Source of the DNA: an uncultured Pelagibacteraceae bacterium | GTDB lineage: Bacteria > Pseudomonadota > Alphaproteobacteria > Pelagibacterales > Pelagibacteraceae | Reading direction: 5' to 3' | NCBI GenBank assembly: GCA_902541825.1 | Contig: CACBRY010000006.1 | Location: 1 to 47,128, forward strand | Length of the DNA: 47,128 nucleotides | Shown here: positions 29,672-37,291 of the stretch, piece by piece | How the letters are laid out: each line of letters begins with the position of its first letter | Position numbering within the stretch: position 1 is the first letter of the stretch | The notes under the pieces: model-generated | Told to the model about the DNA's origin: nothing | The model's input: only the letters and a program-made list of their open reading frames with translations | The model's database searches: none | Position numbers and translations under genes: made by a program

Positions 29672-31762
29672 TTAATTGAATACAATTTCATTCACCAATA
29701 TTCCTAAAAGCCTTCCATCTATGCTAGTAAGTTTTGATAAAGGAGTGGATGGATTTAATATATTAAACGTAATTACGTTATTACCATTTTTAAGGTAATT
29801 TTTTATATCATTAAGAATAATTTTTTTACTATTTGAGTCTAGAGAGATCTCTTTATAGCTTTTATTATTTATCAGTATTTTTATTTTTAAATCCTCATTT
29901 TTATTAGTAAAAACTTGATTTAAATAAACGTTAATAGAATTAATTTTTGTATTTTTTATTTTAAATATAATACTTGAAAAATATCCTTCTGACCAAACAC
30001 CACCACTACCTATACTTCTTCCATAATTTGGATGTGACCAACCTAGCCCCAAAATTCCATCTTTATCATTTTCTTTTAATTGAATTTTTTCACTTTTAAC
30101 TTGCCTAGCTTCTACAGAGTTAAATTTCAAAATATCATTTTCTAACATAAATTTTTTCTTGTTTGGTAAAAGCATCCATAATCCATTTCTGTTAAAAAAT
30201 CCGTGATCACTGTCTTTTAATAAAAATTTTATATGTCTTAAGTGATCTTTATTTTCAATTATAAAAGCTTTGTTAGAGTCTACTTCTTTAATCATTAATT
30301 TTTTTACAAATTTTGATCTATACTCTGATGCAAATTCTCTGTTGTATCTACCCAATCGAAAATAATTTGTACTTTCAAAATTATTATCTATCAAAAGATT
30401 TGATATAAATTTAAACGATTCTGTTCTATTTGAAATTTTTGTAGTTGAAATATTGTTATAGTTTTCTTCTACAAATTTCCAAATTGGGTCGTCCAATTTA
30501 TCGTCTCTTACTTTTTTTTCTTTTAAAAAATTCATATTTAATGAATTTGAAAAATCAAAAATTTGAATAAGTAAAAAAATTATTAAAAAAGAATATCGAT
30601 TTTTTTTCTCCGACTTATAAAGTTTATAAATAGTAAAAATTATAATTATATAATAAACCGGCCAAATTAATCTTCCTGAAGCACGCAAAATACTTAAAGG
30701 AGCGTAAAGGATATTTGGTAAATCTATACTCACAAGATTAAAAGAGCCAAAACTAACATTGTTACTTAACGCTAGTAAAAATAGAAATAAACATAATGTA
30801 AAATATTTCAAATTTAATCTAATATTCTTCAAATTCATTATATTCTTAATTATCAAATAAAAAATGAGAGTAAGAATTCCAAAACCAAGATAAGCAAAAC
30901 CTTCTTTCTCACCACTAAAATTGTAAATATCTGGCAAAATTATTGACCAGTCATTTGAATTTAATGATGGTACAGGGTCGATAAAACTTAAAAAATTTGT
31001 TTTGTAATAACCATAACCAAAACCTAATGCGTCTGTTGCTGGAATATGGAAATATCCCACAAAATACATTGTGATTATCAAAAATAAAAATATTAAAAAG
31101 TTTTCTTTGAAAAAGTTATATGTAAATTTTAACTTATTATTGAAAAAAGAGAAAAAAAAATTCATTAATAATAATATTATAGTGAAATAAAAATGAACAA
31201 GAGATGAGAAAATAATTAAAAAAATTTTTTTGGGTAATATATTTTTCTGATTTTTGTCTATATCTAAGAAAATTCCAGCAAGTATTAACCAATGTGCGCC
31301 CAATGATAAATGAAAATTCAACCTATAAATTAAGATCGGAGATATCAAAAAGAAAACTCCAGCAAAAAGAGAGTATAAATTATTTTTTGTTAGATAATAG
31401 ATTATTTTATAACCAAACAAAAATTGTAGAGAAAAACACAGAGCGATCCAGAGAGAGAAAAAATGAAAATTTTTAGGTAATATAAAATAAAATAACTTTG
31501 ATAAAAAAGAAAAAAATGGAACTGCACCTGAGAATACAATTGAATTCGAGATCTCTCCATAATTTGGATTAGAACCGATTGGAAATCTCCAATTATCATT
31601 TAAAAAAAATTTAAGTGCTAAAAAATCACTTTTTAAATCGTATGTTGTAAACCATTCTGTATTGTCGAGACCAATATTAGACAATCCAAGATATAGTGTA
31701 GTAGAAATAGTTCCAATTAAAAAACTTAAAGAAAAAATTAATACCTCAGATTTATTTATCAT
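29672..31762 (-). CDS. Large polytopic membrane protein with C-terminal beta-rich domain (DUF6311-like)
   Basis: 696 residues. The first about 400 hold ten or more hydrophobic segments, then a soluble part of about 290 residues. The N-terminal region has the loop pattern LNDNWRFPIGSNPNYGEISN after the first helix and SPILIYRLNFHLSLGAHWLIL later, which I recognise as resembling DUF6311 proteins of polysaccharide loci. A large first periplasmic loop with acidic residues suggests a GT-C-type lipid-linked sugar transferase. The C-terminal stretch (WSEGYFSSIIF ... GNNVITFNIL) looks like a beta-sandwich. Oriented against both flanking genes. Function inferred, not known. Confidence 0.6.
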   Translation of the reverse strand: MINKSEVLIFSLSFLIGTISTTLYLGLSNIGLDNTEWFTTYDLKSDFLALKFFLNDNWRFPIGSNPNYGEISNSIVFSGAVPFFSFLSKLFYFILPKNFHFFSLWIALCFSLQFLFGYKIIYYLTKNNLYSLFAGVFFLISPILIYRLNFHLSLGAHWLILAGIFLDIDKNQKNILPKKIFLIIFSSLVHFYFTIILLLMNFFFSFFNNKLKFTYNFFKENFLIFLFLIITMYFVGYFHIPATDALGFGYGYYKTNFLSFIDPVPSLNSNDWSIILPDIYNFSGEKEGFAYLGFGILTLIFYLIIKNIMNLKNIRLNLKYFTLCLFLFLLALSNNVSFGSFNLVSIDLPNILYAPLSILRASGRLIWPVYYIIIIFTIYKLYKSEKKNRYSFLIIFLLIQIFDFSNSLNMNFLKEKKVRDDKLDDPIWKFVEENYNNISTTKISNRTESFKFISNLLIDNNFESTNYFRLGRYNREFASEYRSKFVKKLMIKEVDSNKAFIIENKDHLRHIKFLLKDSDHGFFNRNGLWMLLPNKKKFMLENDILKFNSVEARQVKSEKIQLKENDKDGILGLGWSHPNYGRSIGSGGVWSEGYFSSIIFKIKNTKINSINVYLNQVFTNKNEDLKIKILINNKSYKEISLDSNSKKIILNDIKNYLKNGNNVITFNILNPSTPLSKLTSIDGRLLGILVNEIVFN

Positions 31763-31808
31763 TCTTGTTGATAATTTTTAAAATACCCTTAATTTGCAAC
31801 TATAATAC

Positions 31809-32483
31809 ATGTATAAAAAAGAAACATTTAGAGATCTAGATAAAAAATATAATTCCCATCTCTATACAGGTTTTTTAGGTATCTTGATGAATTACTGTCA
31901 TAAAAAACTTGAAAATTTTCAAAAAAAAGACACTTATGACAAAATTTTAGAAATAGGAGCTGGAAGCGCACCCCACATTAAATATCTCTCACATAAATAT
32001 AACGAGTATCATATTGTAGATACATCTGATTATGCTGATGAGATCTATAAAAATGAAAAAAACCCTAAAATAAAATTTAAAAAATATGATGGATATAAAT
32101 TACCATATGATAATGACTTTTTCGATAGGATAATAATATCACATTGCTTGGAGCATATTTTAAGTCCCGAAGAGTTTATTTTTGAGATGATGAGTAAATT
32201 AAAAAAAGGTGGCGTATTATCAATAGCATTACCAACAGATCCTGGATTTGCATGGCGGTTTGGTAGAATGATGATAAGACTATTTTCAATAAAAAAAACA
32301 TATAATATTTCAGGCGAAGAGTATGAATATATTAACGCAACAGAACATATAAATTCTGTTTTCAACTTACGATCGATTATACGATATCATTTTAAAGATA
32401 CAATAAATGAGGATTTCCTTCCGTTAAAAATCAAGTCTCCCGATTTAAATTTATTCTACAATGTCCAAATTTACAAAAACTAA
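31809..32483 (+). CDS. Class I SAM-dependent methyltransferase (Methyltransf_11 type)
   Basis: 224 residues. Motif I is ILEIGAGSAPHIKYL near 46-60, the strand-2 acid is in YHIVDTSDY, post-I is LPYDNDFFDRIIISHCLEHI, and GGVLSIALPTDPG follows. The pattern suits a methyltransferase acting on a sugar, quinone or small molecule; its place in a glycosyltransferase island favours a glycan. A 46-bp divergent gap separates it from the preceding minus-strand gene. Its stop shares bases with that of the convergent transaldolase-like gene. Confidence 0.75.
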   Translation: MYKKETFRDLDKKYNSHLYTGFLGILMNYCHKKLENFQKKDTYDKILEIGAGSAPHIKYLSHKYNEYHIVDTSDYADEIYKNEKNPKIKFKKYDGYKLPYDNDFFDRIIISHCLEHILSPEEFIFEMMSKLKKGGVLSIALPTDPGFAWRFGRMMIRLFSIKKTYNISGEEYEYINATEHINSVFNLRSIIRYHFKDTINEDFLPLKIKSPDLNLFYNVQIYKN

Positions 32484-33175
32484 ATTTTAAATTTAGATTT
32501 TTTACTATCAATTAAAAAAGTTTTTACAGTATCAATTGTGAGGGATTTATAAGATTTTCCAAATTTTTCAATTTTTTCAATTATTTTCGGTGGTATTGTA
32601 ATTATATGGCATCCTAATTGCCTCGCTTGTAAATAATTATATGGCTCTCTTACACTGGCCCACAAAATTTCCACATTCTTAAATGCTTTGGAGATTGAAA
32701 TACTTTTTTTAAACTCTGGTATAGGATCTTTTCCTGTGTCCGCTGCCCTTCCAGCAAAAATCGAAATTATAATTTTAGATCTTTTATTTATACACTTTAA
32801 AATTTTTCTTGTTTGATAAGCATTATATACAGCTGTGATATTCAATTTAATATTTTTATCATTTAACTCTTTTATAATTTTACCCATAAAAATACCTTTT
32901 GAATTTACTACGGGTATTTTCACATAAACTTTTTTACTCCAAGAGTTAATGATATAAGCTTGTCTTTTAATTGAATTATAGTCATCACCAAATACCTCAA
33001 ATGAAATAGGTTTATTGCAAACTTTTAATATTTTTTTTGAATAATCTTGATAATTTTTTGCACCTGCGGATCTCATTAGACTTGGGTTGGTTGTAAAGCC
33101 TTTCACAATTTTTTTTTTACTAAATTTTTGAATTAGATTAATATCTGCAATATCACAAAATATTTTTGTACCCAT
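32480..33175 (-). CDS. Transaldolase / fructose-6-phosphate-aldolase-like protein
   Basis: TIM-barrel class I aldolase of the TalC/transaldolase family, 231 residues. Visible: KIFCDIADINLIQKF at the start, VKGFTTNPSLMRSAG, the Schiff-base lysine in VYVKIPVVN near 84, LNITAVYN, FAGRAADTGKDP and LWASVREP. The short length matches TalC/MipB rather than the 320-residue TalB form. Together with transketolase it could complete the non-oxidative pentose phosphate pathway, though free F6P aldolase activity is possible. It follows pntB by 10 bp (upstream side) and converges with the methyltransferase gene. Confidence 0.8.
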   Translation of the reverse strand: MGTKIFCDIADINLIQKFSKKKIVKGFTTNPSLMRSAGAKNYQDYSKKILKVCNKPISFEVFGDDYNSIKRQAYIINSWSKKVYVKIPVVNSKGIFMGKIIKELNDKNIKLNITAVYNAYQTRKILKCINKRSKIIISIFAGRAADTGKDPIPEFKKSISISKAFKNVEILWASVREPYNYLQARQLGCHIITIPPKIIEKIEKFGKSYKSLTIDTVKTFLIDSKKSKFKI

Positions 33176-33185
33176 TAAATTTTAA

Positions 33186-34583
33186 TTACAAATTTTTTGT
33201 TATATCCTCTGTCATTTTTTTTGCATCAGCAAATAACATTAAGGTATTTTCTTTATAAAATAGATCATTGTCAATACCTGCATATCCAGGGGACAAACTT
33301 CTTTTGACGAATAATACTGACTTACATTTTTCTACATCTAAGACTGGCATACCAAAAATTGGACTTTGAGGATCAGTTTTAGCAACTGGGTTCGTCACAT
33401 CGTTAGCACCAATTACGAATGCTACATCTGCATTAGCAAAATCATTATTTATTTCCTCTAACTCAAACACCTCATCATATGGAACATTTGCTTCAGCTAA
33501 AAGAACATTCATATGCCCAGGCATTCTTCCAGCAACCGGGTGAATTGCATATGAAACTTTTATGTCGTTTTTTTTCAATGTATCAACCATTTCTCTTAAA
33601 GCATGTTGAGCTTGTGCGACTGCCATTCCATACCCTGGAACAATTATGACCGATGAGGCATTTTTCATCAAAAAAGCAGCATCATCAGCATTACCACTTT
33701 TTACTGGTCTTTGCTCTTTATTTGAGGAGCTTGAACTACTATCTGTTGCTCCAAATCCCCCTAAGATGACATTAAAGAATGAACGATTCATACCTTTGCA
33801 CATTATGTAAGATAATATTGCTCCAGATGATCCTACAAGTGCTCCGGTGATAATTAATGCAGTATTCTCTAGAGTAAACCCAATTCCTGCTGCCGCCCAT
33901 CCTGAGTACGAATTTAACATTGAAATTACAACTGGCATATCTGCTCCACCAATTGGAATAATTAATAGAAATCCAATTAAAAATGAAACTGCTAACAGTA
34001 TCCAAAATAAATTGGAAGATTGAGATGCACACAACATGTAAATTAAAATAACTATAGAAATTAAAATTAATGCATTTAGTGGATGCTGACCCTTAAATAC
34101 GATAGGTGAGCCAGACATGATTCCTTGAAGTTTTAAAAAAGCTATTATAGAACCTGAGAAAGTTATTGCACCAACCGCAGCGCCAATTGACATCTCAATT
34201 AAACTACCAAGTTTAATATTTCCTTTAGTGCCAAGATTAAAGGCCTCAGGATTTAAAAAAGCTGATATGGCAACAAAAACTGCAGCAAGTCCAACTAAGC
34301 TATGAAATCCAGCTACAAGTTCTGGCATAGCAGTCATTGGAATCCTATAGGCTATAAATGCTCCAATTGAACCACCTAATAAAATAAATATTAAAACAAA
34401 AATAAAACCTGTTGAAAAATTTCCAATAGAAAGAAATGTTACTGTTACGGCAATAATCATCCCTAAAATTCCAAATAAATTACCTTGTCTAGATGTTTCT
34501 GGAGATGACAGTCCCCTTAAGGCAAGAATAAAAAGAACGCCAGAAATTAGATAAAAGATTGCTGATAAATTAGCTGACAACAT
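33186..34583 (-). CDS. pntB: Proton-translocating NAD(P) transhydrogenase, beta subunit
   Basis: Membrane and NADP-binding part of the enzyme that reduces NADP with NADH using the proton gradient. Residues 1-265 have about eight or nine hydrophobic helices (for example FHSLVGLAAVF and GSIIAFLKLQG). The C-terminal NADP domain carries SVIIVPGYGMAVAQAQH, HPVAGRMPGHMNVLLAEA and VIGANDVTNPVA. The 465-residue length is standard. Its ATG overlaps the pntAB stop by one base. Important for NADPH supply in a streamlined heterotroph. Confidence 0.96.
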   Translation of the reverse strand: MLSANLSAIFYLISGVLFILALRGLSSPETSRQGNLFGILGMIIAVTVTFLSIGNFSTGFIFVLIFILLGGSIGAFIAYRIPMTAMPELVAGFHSLVGLAAVFVAISAFLNPEAFNLGTKGNIKLGSLIEMSIGAAVGAITFSGSIIAFLKLQGIMSGSPIVFKGQHPLNALILISIVILIYMLCASQSSNLFWILLAVSFLIGFLLIIPIGGADMPVVISMLNSYSGWAAAGIGFTLENTALIITGALVGSSGAILSYIMCKGMNRSFFNVILGGFGATDSSSSSSNKEQRPVKSGNADDAAFLMKNASSVIIVPGYGMAVAQAQHALREMVDTLKKNDIKVSYAIHPVAGRMPGHMNVLLAEANVPYDEVFELEEINNDFANADVAFVIGANDVTNPVAKTDPQSPIFGMPVLDVEKCKSVLFVKRSLSPGYAGIDNDLFYKENTLMLFADAKKMTEDITKNL

Positions 34584-34891
34584 TATTTATCCTTCTTCTT
34601 TTTTTTATACATTGCTAACATTCTTTGCGTTACAAGAAACCCACCAAAAATATTTATTGCAGCTAAGGCAATTGCAAAAAAACCAAAAATACTTGAGGTG
34701 TTAAATATACTTTCTGAATTTCCAGATAATCCTGCAATTATGGCTCCAACAATAATCACAGATGAGATCGCATTTGTGACGGACATTAAAGGTGTATGCA
34801 AAGATGGTGTTACACTCCAAACCACATAATACCCAACAAATATCGATAGGATAAATATGCTTAATCTAAAAATTAAAGGATCTATTTCCAT
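34583..34891 (-). CDS. pntAB: NAD(P) transhydrogenase, small membrane alpha-2 subunit
   Basis: 102-residue membrane subunit with three to four helices, equivalent to the C-terminal membrane part of E. coli PntA. The conserved VWSVTPSLHTPLMSVTNAIS and GFFAIALAAINIFGGFLVTQRML blocks are intact. A separate gene for this part is typical of alphaproteobacteria such as Rhodospirillum, where the enzyme has three subunits. It sits 1 bp after pntAA and overlaps pntB by one base. Confidence 0.93.
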   Translation of the reverse strand: MEIDPLIFRLSIFILSIFVGYYVVWSVTPSLHTPLMSVTNAISSVIIVGAIIAGLSGNSESIFNTSSIFGFFAIALAAINIFGGFLVTQRMLAMYKKKKKDK

Positions 34892-34892
34892 T

Positions 34893-35981
34893 TTATTTTA
34901 TTAAAGTTTTTTCTATTATTTCATCTTCTAAATTAATATTAATTTTTTTGTTTTTTTTATCGAATAGATTGTCAACAAAATTAAAAACATTTTTTGCGTA
35001 TAAACTTGATGCAGAAATCGGTAATTTGTTTAAAATATTGCTTTCTCCCATTATTTTAACTCCTTTTTTTTCGATAATCTTATCAGCCTCTGTATAAGCG
35101 GTATTTCCGCCCTGCACTGCTGCTAAATCATAAATTACAGATCCCGATTGCATATCGTTAATCATGTTATCTTTTATAATTAATGGGGCTTTTTTTCCAG
35201 GAATTAAAGCTGTACAAATTACAATATCAATTTTTTTTAAAGTTTCAGATAATAATTGCTCTTGTTTTTTCTTAAAATCTTCAGAGGCCTCTTTTGCATA
35301 TCCCCCTTCAGTTTCAAGGTTTTCAGAACCTTCGACAGTTAAGAATTTTCCACCTAAACTTTCGACTTGCTCTTTAGAGGCCATTCTAACATCTGTAGCA
35401 AATACTATTGCACCCATTCTTTTAGCTGTTGCGATTGCTTGAAGGCCAGCTACCCCAGCACCGACAACTAAAACTTTAGCTGCTGGAATAGTTCCAGCTG
35501 CAGTCATCATCATTGGTATTGCCTTCTCAAAATTGGAGAAAGACTCGATCACAGCTTTATATCCAGCTAAATTTGCTTGTGATGATAATATATCCATAGA
35601 TTGAGCTCTAGTAATTCTTGGAAGTAACTCTAAAGAGAAAAGATTAATTTTTTTTTTAGCTAAACTTTCTAACTTATCCTTATTTTCATAAGGATTTAAA
35701 ACTCCAATCAATATCTGACTTTCTTTTATTATCGAGCTATTATCGTCAGAAATCATTCCTAATTGAACTATAATGTCTGATGAACTAAGTATTTCTTTTT
35801 CATCTTTAGAAATTTTTACACCTAATTTTGAATATTCGTTGTCATTAATTCCAATATGACGGCCATAGTTTTCACTTAAAAAAATTTCAAATCCCAATGA
35901 AGTGTATTTTTTTATTATATCAGGAGTAATAGATATTCTTTTTTCAATTTTTTGATTTTCTAAAACAGATCCGATTCTCAT
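34893..35981 (-). CDS. pntAA: NAD(P) transhydrogenase, soluble alpha-1 subunit
   Basis: NAD(H)-binding subunit, 362 residues, related to alanine dehydrogenase. Motifs: RISITPDIIKKYTSLGFEI near 15-33, the NAD fold KVLVVGAGVAGLQAIATAKRMGA near 169-191 with the acid in FATDVR, and ICTALIPGKKAP. Soluble, no membrane segment. It follows the 36-residue CoxIV gene by 9 bp and precedes pntAB by one, the standard alphaproteobacterial order. Confidence 0.95.
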   Translation of the reverse strand: MRIGSVLENQKIEKRISITPDIIKKYTSLGFEIFLSENYGRHIGINDNEYSKLGVKISKDEKEILSSSDIIVQLGMISDDNSSIIKESQILIGVLNPYENKDKLESLAKKKINLFSLELLPRITRAQSMDILSSQANLAGYKAVIESFSNFEKAIPMMMTAAGTIPAAKVLVVGAGVAGLQAIATAKRMGAIVFATDVRMASKEQVESLGGKFLTVEGSENLETEGGYAKEASEDFKKKQEQLLSETLKKIDIVICTALIPGKKAPLIIKDNMINDMQSGSVIYDLAAVQGGNTAYTEADKIIEKKGVKIMGESNILNKLPISASSLYAKNVFNFVDNLFDKKNKKININLEDEIIEKTLIK

Positions 35982-35990
35982 AGAAGAACC

Positions 35991-36101
35991 TTATAACAAG
36001 AAAATCGCCATTAAAACTAATACAACTATAACAGCGACAGTTCCCCACAGAACAAACTTAGTAAAATTATTCCATGTATTTTTGTGACTTTCATCATCCA
36101 T
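35991..36101 (-). CDS. aa3-type cytochrome c oxidase subunit IV-like small membrane protein
   Basis: 36-residue ORF, too short for ordinary length cut-offs. It has a short charged N-terminus (MDDESHKNTWNNFTKF) and one membrane helix (about 17-36, VLWGTVAVIVVLVLMAIFLL). This is the layout of the alphaproteobacterial aa3 oxidase subunit IV family (COX4_pro_2), in which a T/W-x-x-F-x-K-x-x-x-W segment precedes the helix. Its place just upstream of pntAA is a recurrent neighbourhood for that family. The ATG is 5 nt after the rpmJ stop. Family call from pattern and context. Confidence 0.75.
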   Translation of the reverse strand: MDDESHKNTWNNFTKFVLWGTVAVIVVLVLMAIFLL

Positions 36102-36106
36102 ATGGA

Positions 36107-36232
36107 TTATTTCTGTCTCGCTTTAAATTTTGGATTTGTTTTATTTATAATATAAATTCTACCTCTTCTTCTCACAAGTTTAGAATTTAAATCTCTTTTT
36201 TTTAAAGATTTTAATGAACTTTTTATTTTCAT
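36107..36232 (-). CDS. rpmJ: 50S ribosomal protein bL36
   Basis: 41-residue basic protein, [22 protein letters not shown] then [19 protein letters not shown], matching the alphaproteobacterial bL36. The zinc-binding cysteines of the C+ form are missing. The frame continues upstream into the 5S rRNA gene, but the ATG at 36230-36232 is the conserved start. The gap to the 5S 3' end is about 12 nt, with no Shine-Dalgarno and no room for a promoter, so it probably shares a transcript with 5S rRNA. Confidence 0.92.
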   Translation of the reverse strand: MKIKSSLKSLKKRDLNSKLVRRRGRIYIINKTNPKFKARQK

Positions 36233-36244
36233 AATATTTTTAAA

Positions 36245-36360
36245 TGCCGGCAACGTCCTACTCTCCCATGTCTTAAGACAAAGTATCATCGGCGCAGAAA
36301 GGCTTGACTTCCGAGTTCGGAATGGTGTCGGGTATAACTCTTTCGCAATAATTACCGGCA
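36245..36360 (-). rRNA. rrf: 5S ribosomal RNA, separated from 16S-23S
   Basis: About 116 nt. The ends TGCCGGT and GTTGCCGGCA form helix I. Inside are the conserved CCGAACTCGGAAGT (helix III/loop C) and GGGAGAGTAGGACG (helix V/loop E). No 23S or 16S sequence or tRNA spacer lies on its 5' side; instead a surface-polysaccharide island begins there. End positions are good to a base or two. Confidence 0.95.
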
Positions 36361-36365
36361 GGAGG

Positions 36366-36393
36366 TTTATACATAAAATAAGTTTAATGTAAA
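36366..36393 (-). promoter_or_regulatory. Candidate promoter of the 5S rRNA gene
   Basis: On the minus strand TTTACA (36393-36388), a 16-nt spacer and TATAAA (36371-36366) lie 5 nt before the mature 5' end of 5S rRNA. Both hexamers match the sigma-70 consensus at 5 of 6 bases, and the spacing to the RNA end fits a start at or next to the mature 5' terminus. A private promoter is needed because no 23S precedes it. Confidence 0.55.
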
Positions 36394-36403
36394 CTAATTA
36401 AGT

Positions 36404-37291
36404 CTAATTTTTACTACTTACTATGTTTTTGACGTAATTTTTTAGGCTAATTTTACCAAATATTTTATAAACTTTATTTGATAAATTCATATTTGTTAAA
36501 GCAGAGGCATATCTTTCGCCTTTTCTGGGAGCTAAAAATTTTATTTTTGTATTAAACATTTTGGCTACTTCTAAAATTGTGTAACTTTTTTTTGTAGAAA
36601 TACTATAATGCCTACATCTATTTTTTTTCCAAGCATAAAAACAAGCATTTACTGTGTCATCAATATGTGTGAATCTTCGAGATTGATTACCAGGTTTAAC
36701 AACAGTTAAAGGCTTATTATTTTTATATTGGTTTTCAAAAATACCAATTACTGTAGCCATTGGTCCAAAAGATATTTGTTTGGGTCCATATACATTATAA
36801 AAATATAAAATCTCATATTTAAATTGAAACCAATTTTTTAAATTTTCTAACATTTCTAGATTTTTAGATTTTGTAAAAGCATATGGCGATAAATTTTTAT
36901 CTTTTCCTCTATTTCCTATAGTTGCTGAGGTGGCAGAGTAAACTAATTTGATTTTATTTGATAAACAAAAATTAAATACAGCATGAGTTCCTATTGAATT
37001 TGACTTTATACACTCATCCATTTTTAAAAAACTTTGATATATTCTTGAAAATTCACCAAAGTGAAAAATTGTATGAATTTTAGATTTATGTTTGTTAAGT
37101 CTCTTTGAAATATTTGATGATGAGTCTTTAATGTATCTTACTCTTGTATTCTTAATATGATTTTTAATTGAACCAGAGCTGTAATTGTCAATGCTTATTA
37201 TTTTATAATTTGTACTCCTTAAGAGTTTATCTATTAAATTTCCACCAACAAAACCAGCTCCACCTGTCACTACAATAATTTTTTTAATCAT
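36404..37291 (-). CDS. NAD-dependent nucleotide-sugar epimerase/dehydratase (GalE-like SDR)
   Basis: Extended short-chain dehydrogenase of 295 residues. The NAD motif VTGGAGFVGGNLIDKLL is at the N-terminus, followed by SIDNYSSGS at strand 2. The catalytic region is VYSATSATIGN and SPYAFTKSKNLEM, with the Tyr-x-x-x-Lys pair. FYNVYGPKQ and RFTHIDDTVNA follow, typical of UDP-hexose 4-epimerases. It supplies an activated sugar for the surface glycan. The exact sugar is not readable. It overlaps the upstream membrane protein gene by four bases. Confidence 0.85.
   Translation of the reverse strand: MIKKIIVVTGGAGFVGGNLIDKLLRSTNYKIISIDNYSSGSIKNHIKNTRVRYIKDSSSNISKRLNKHKSKIHTIFHFGEFSRIYQSFLKMDECIKSNSIGTHAVFNFCLSNKIKLVYSATSATIGNRGKDKNLSPYAFTKSKNLEMLENLKNWFQFKYEILYFYNVYGPKQISFGPMATVIGIFENQYKNNKPLTVVKPGNQSRRFTHIDDTVNACFYAWKKNRCRHYSISTKKSYTILEVAKMFNTKIKFLAPRKGERYASALTNMNLSNKVYKIFGKISLKNYVKNIVSSKN

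Noticed and set aside
36233-36289. Upstream extension of the rpmJ frame
   Set aside because: It lies inside the 5S rRNA gene; bL36 begins at the ATG at 36232.
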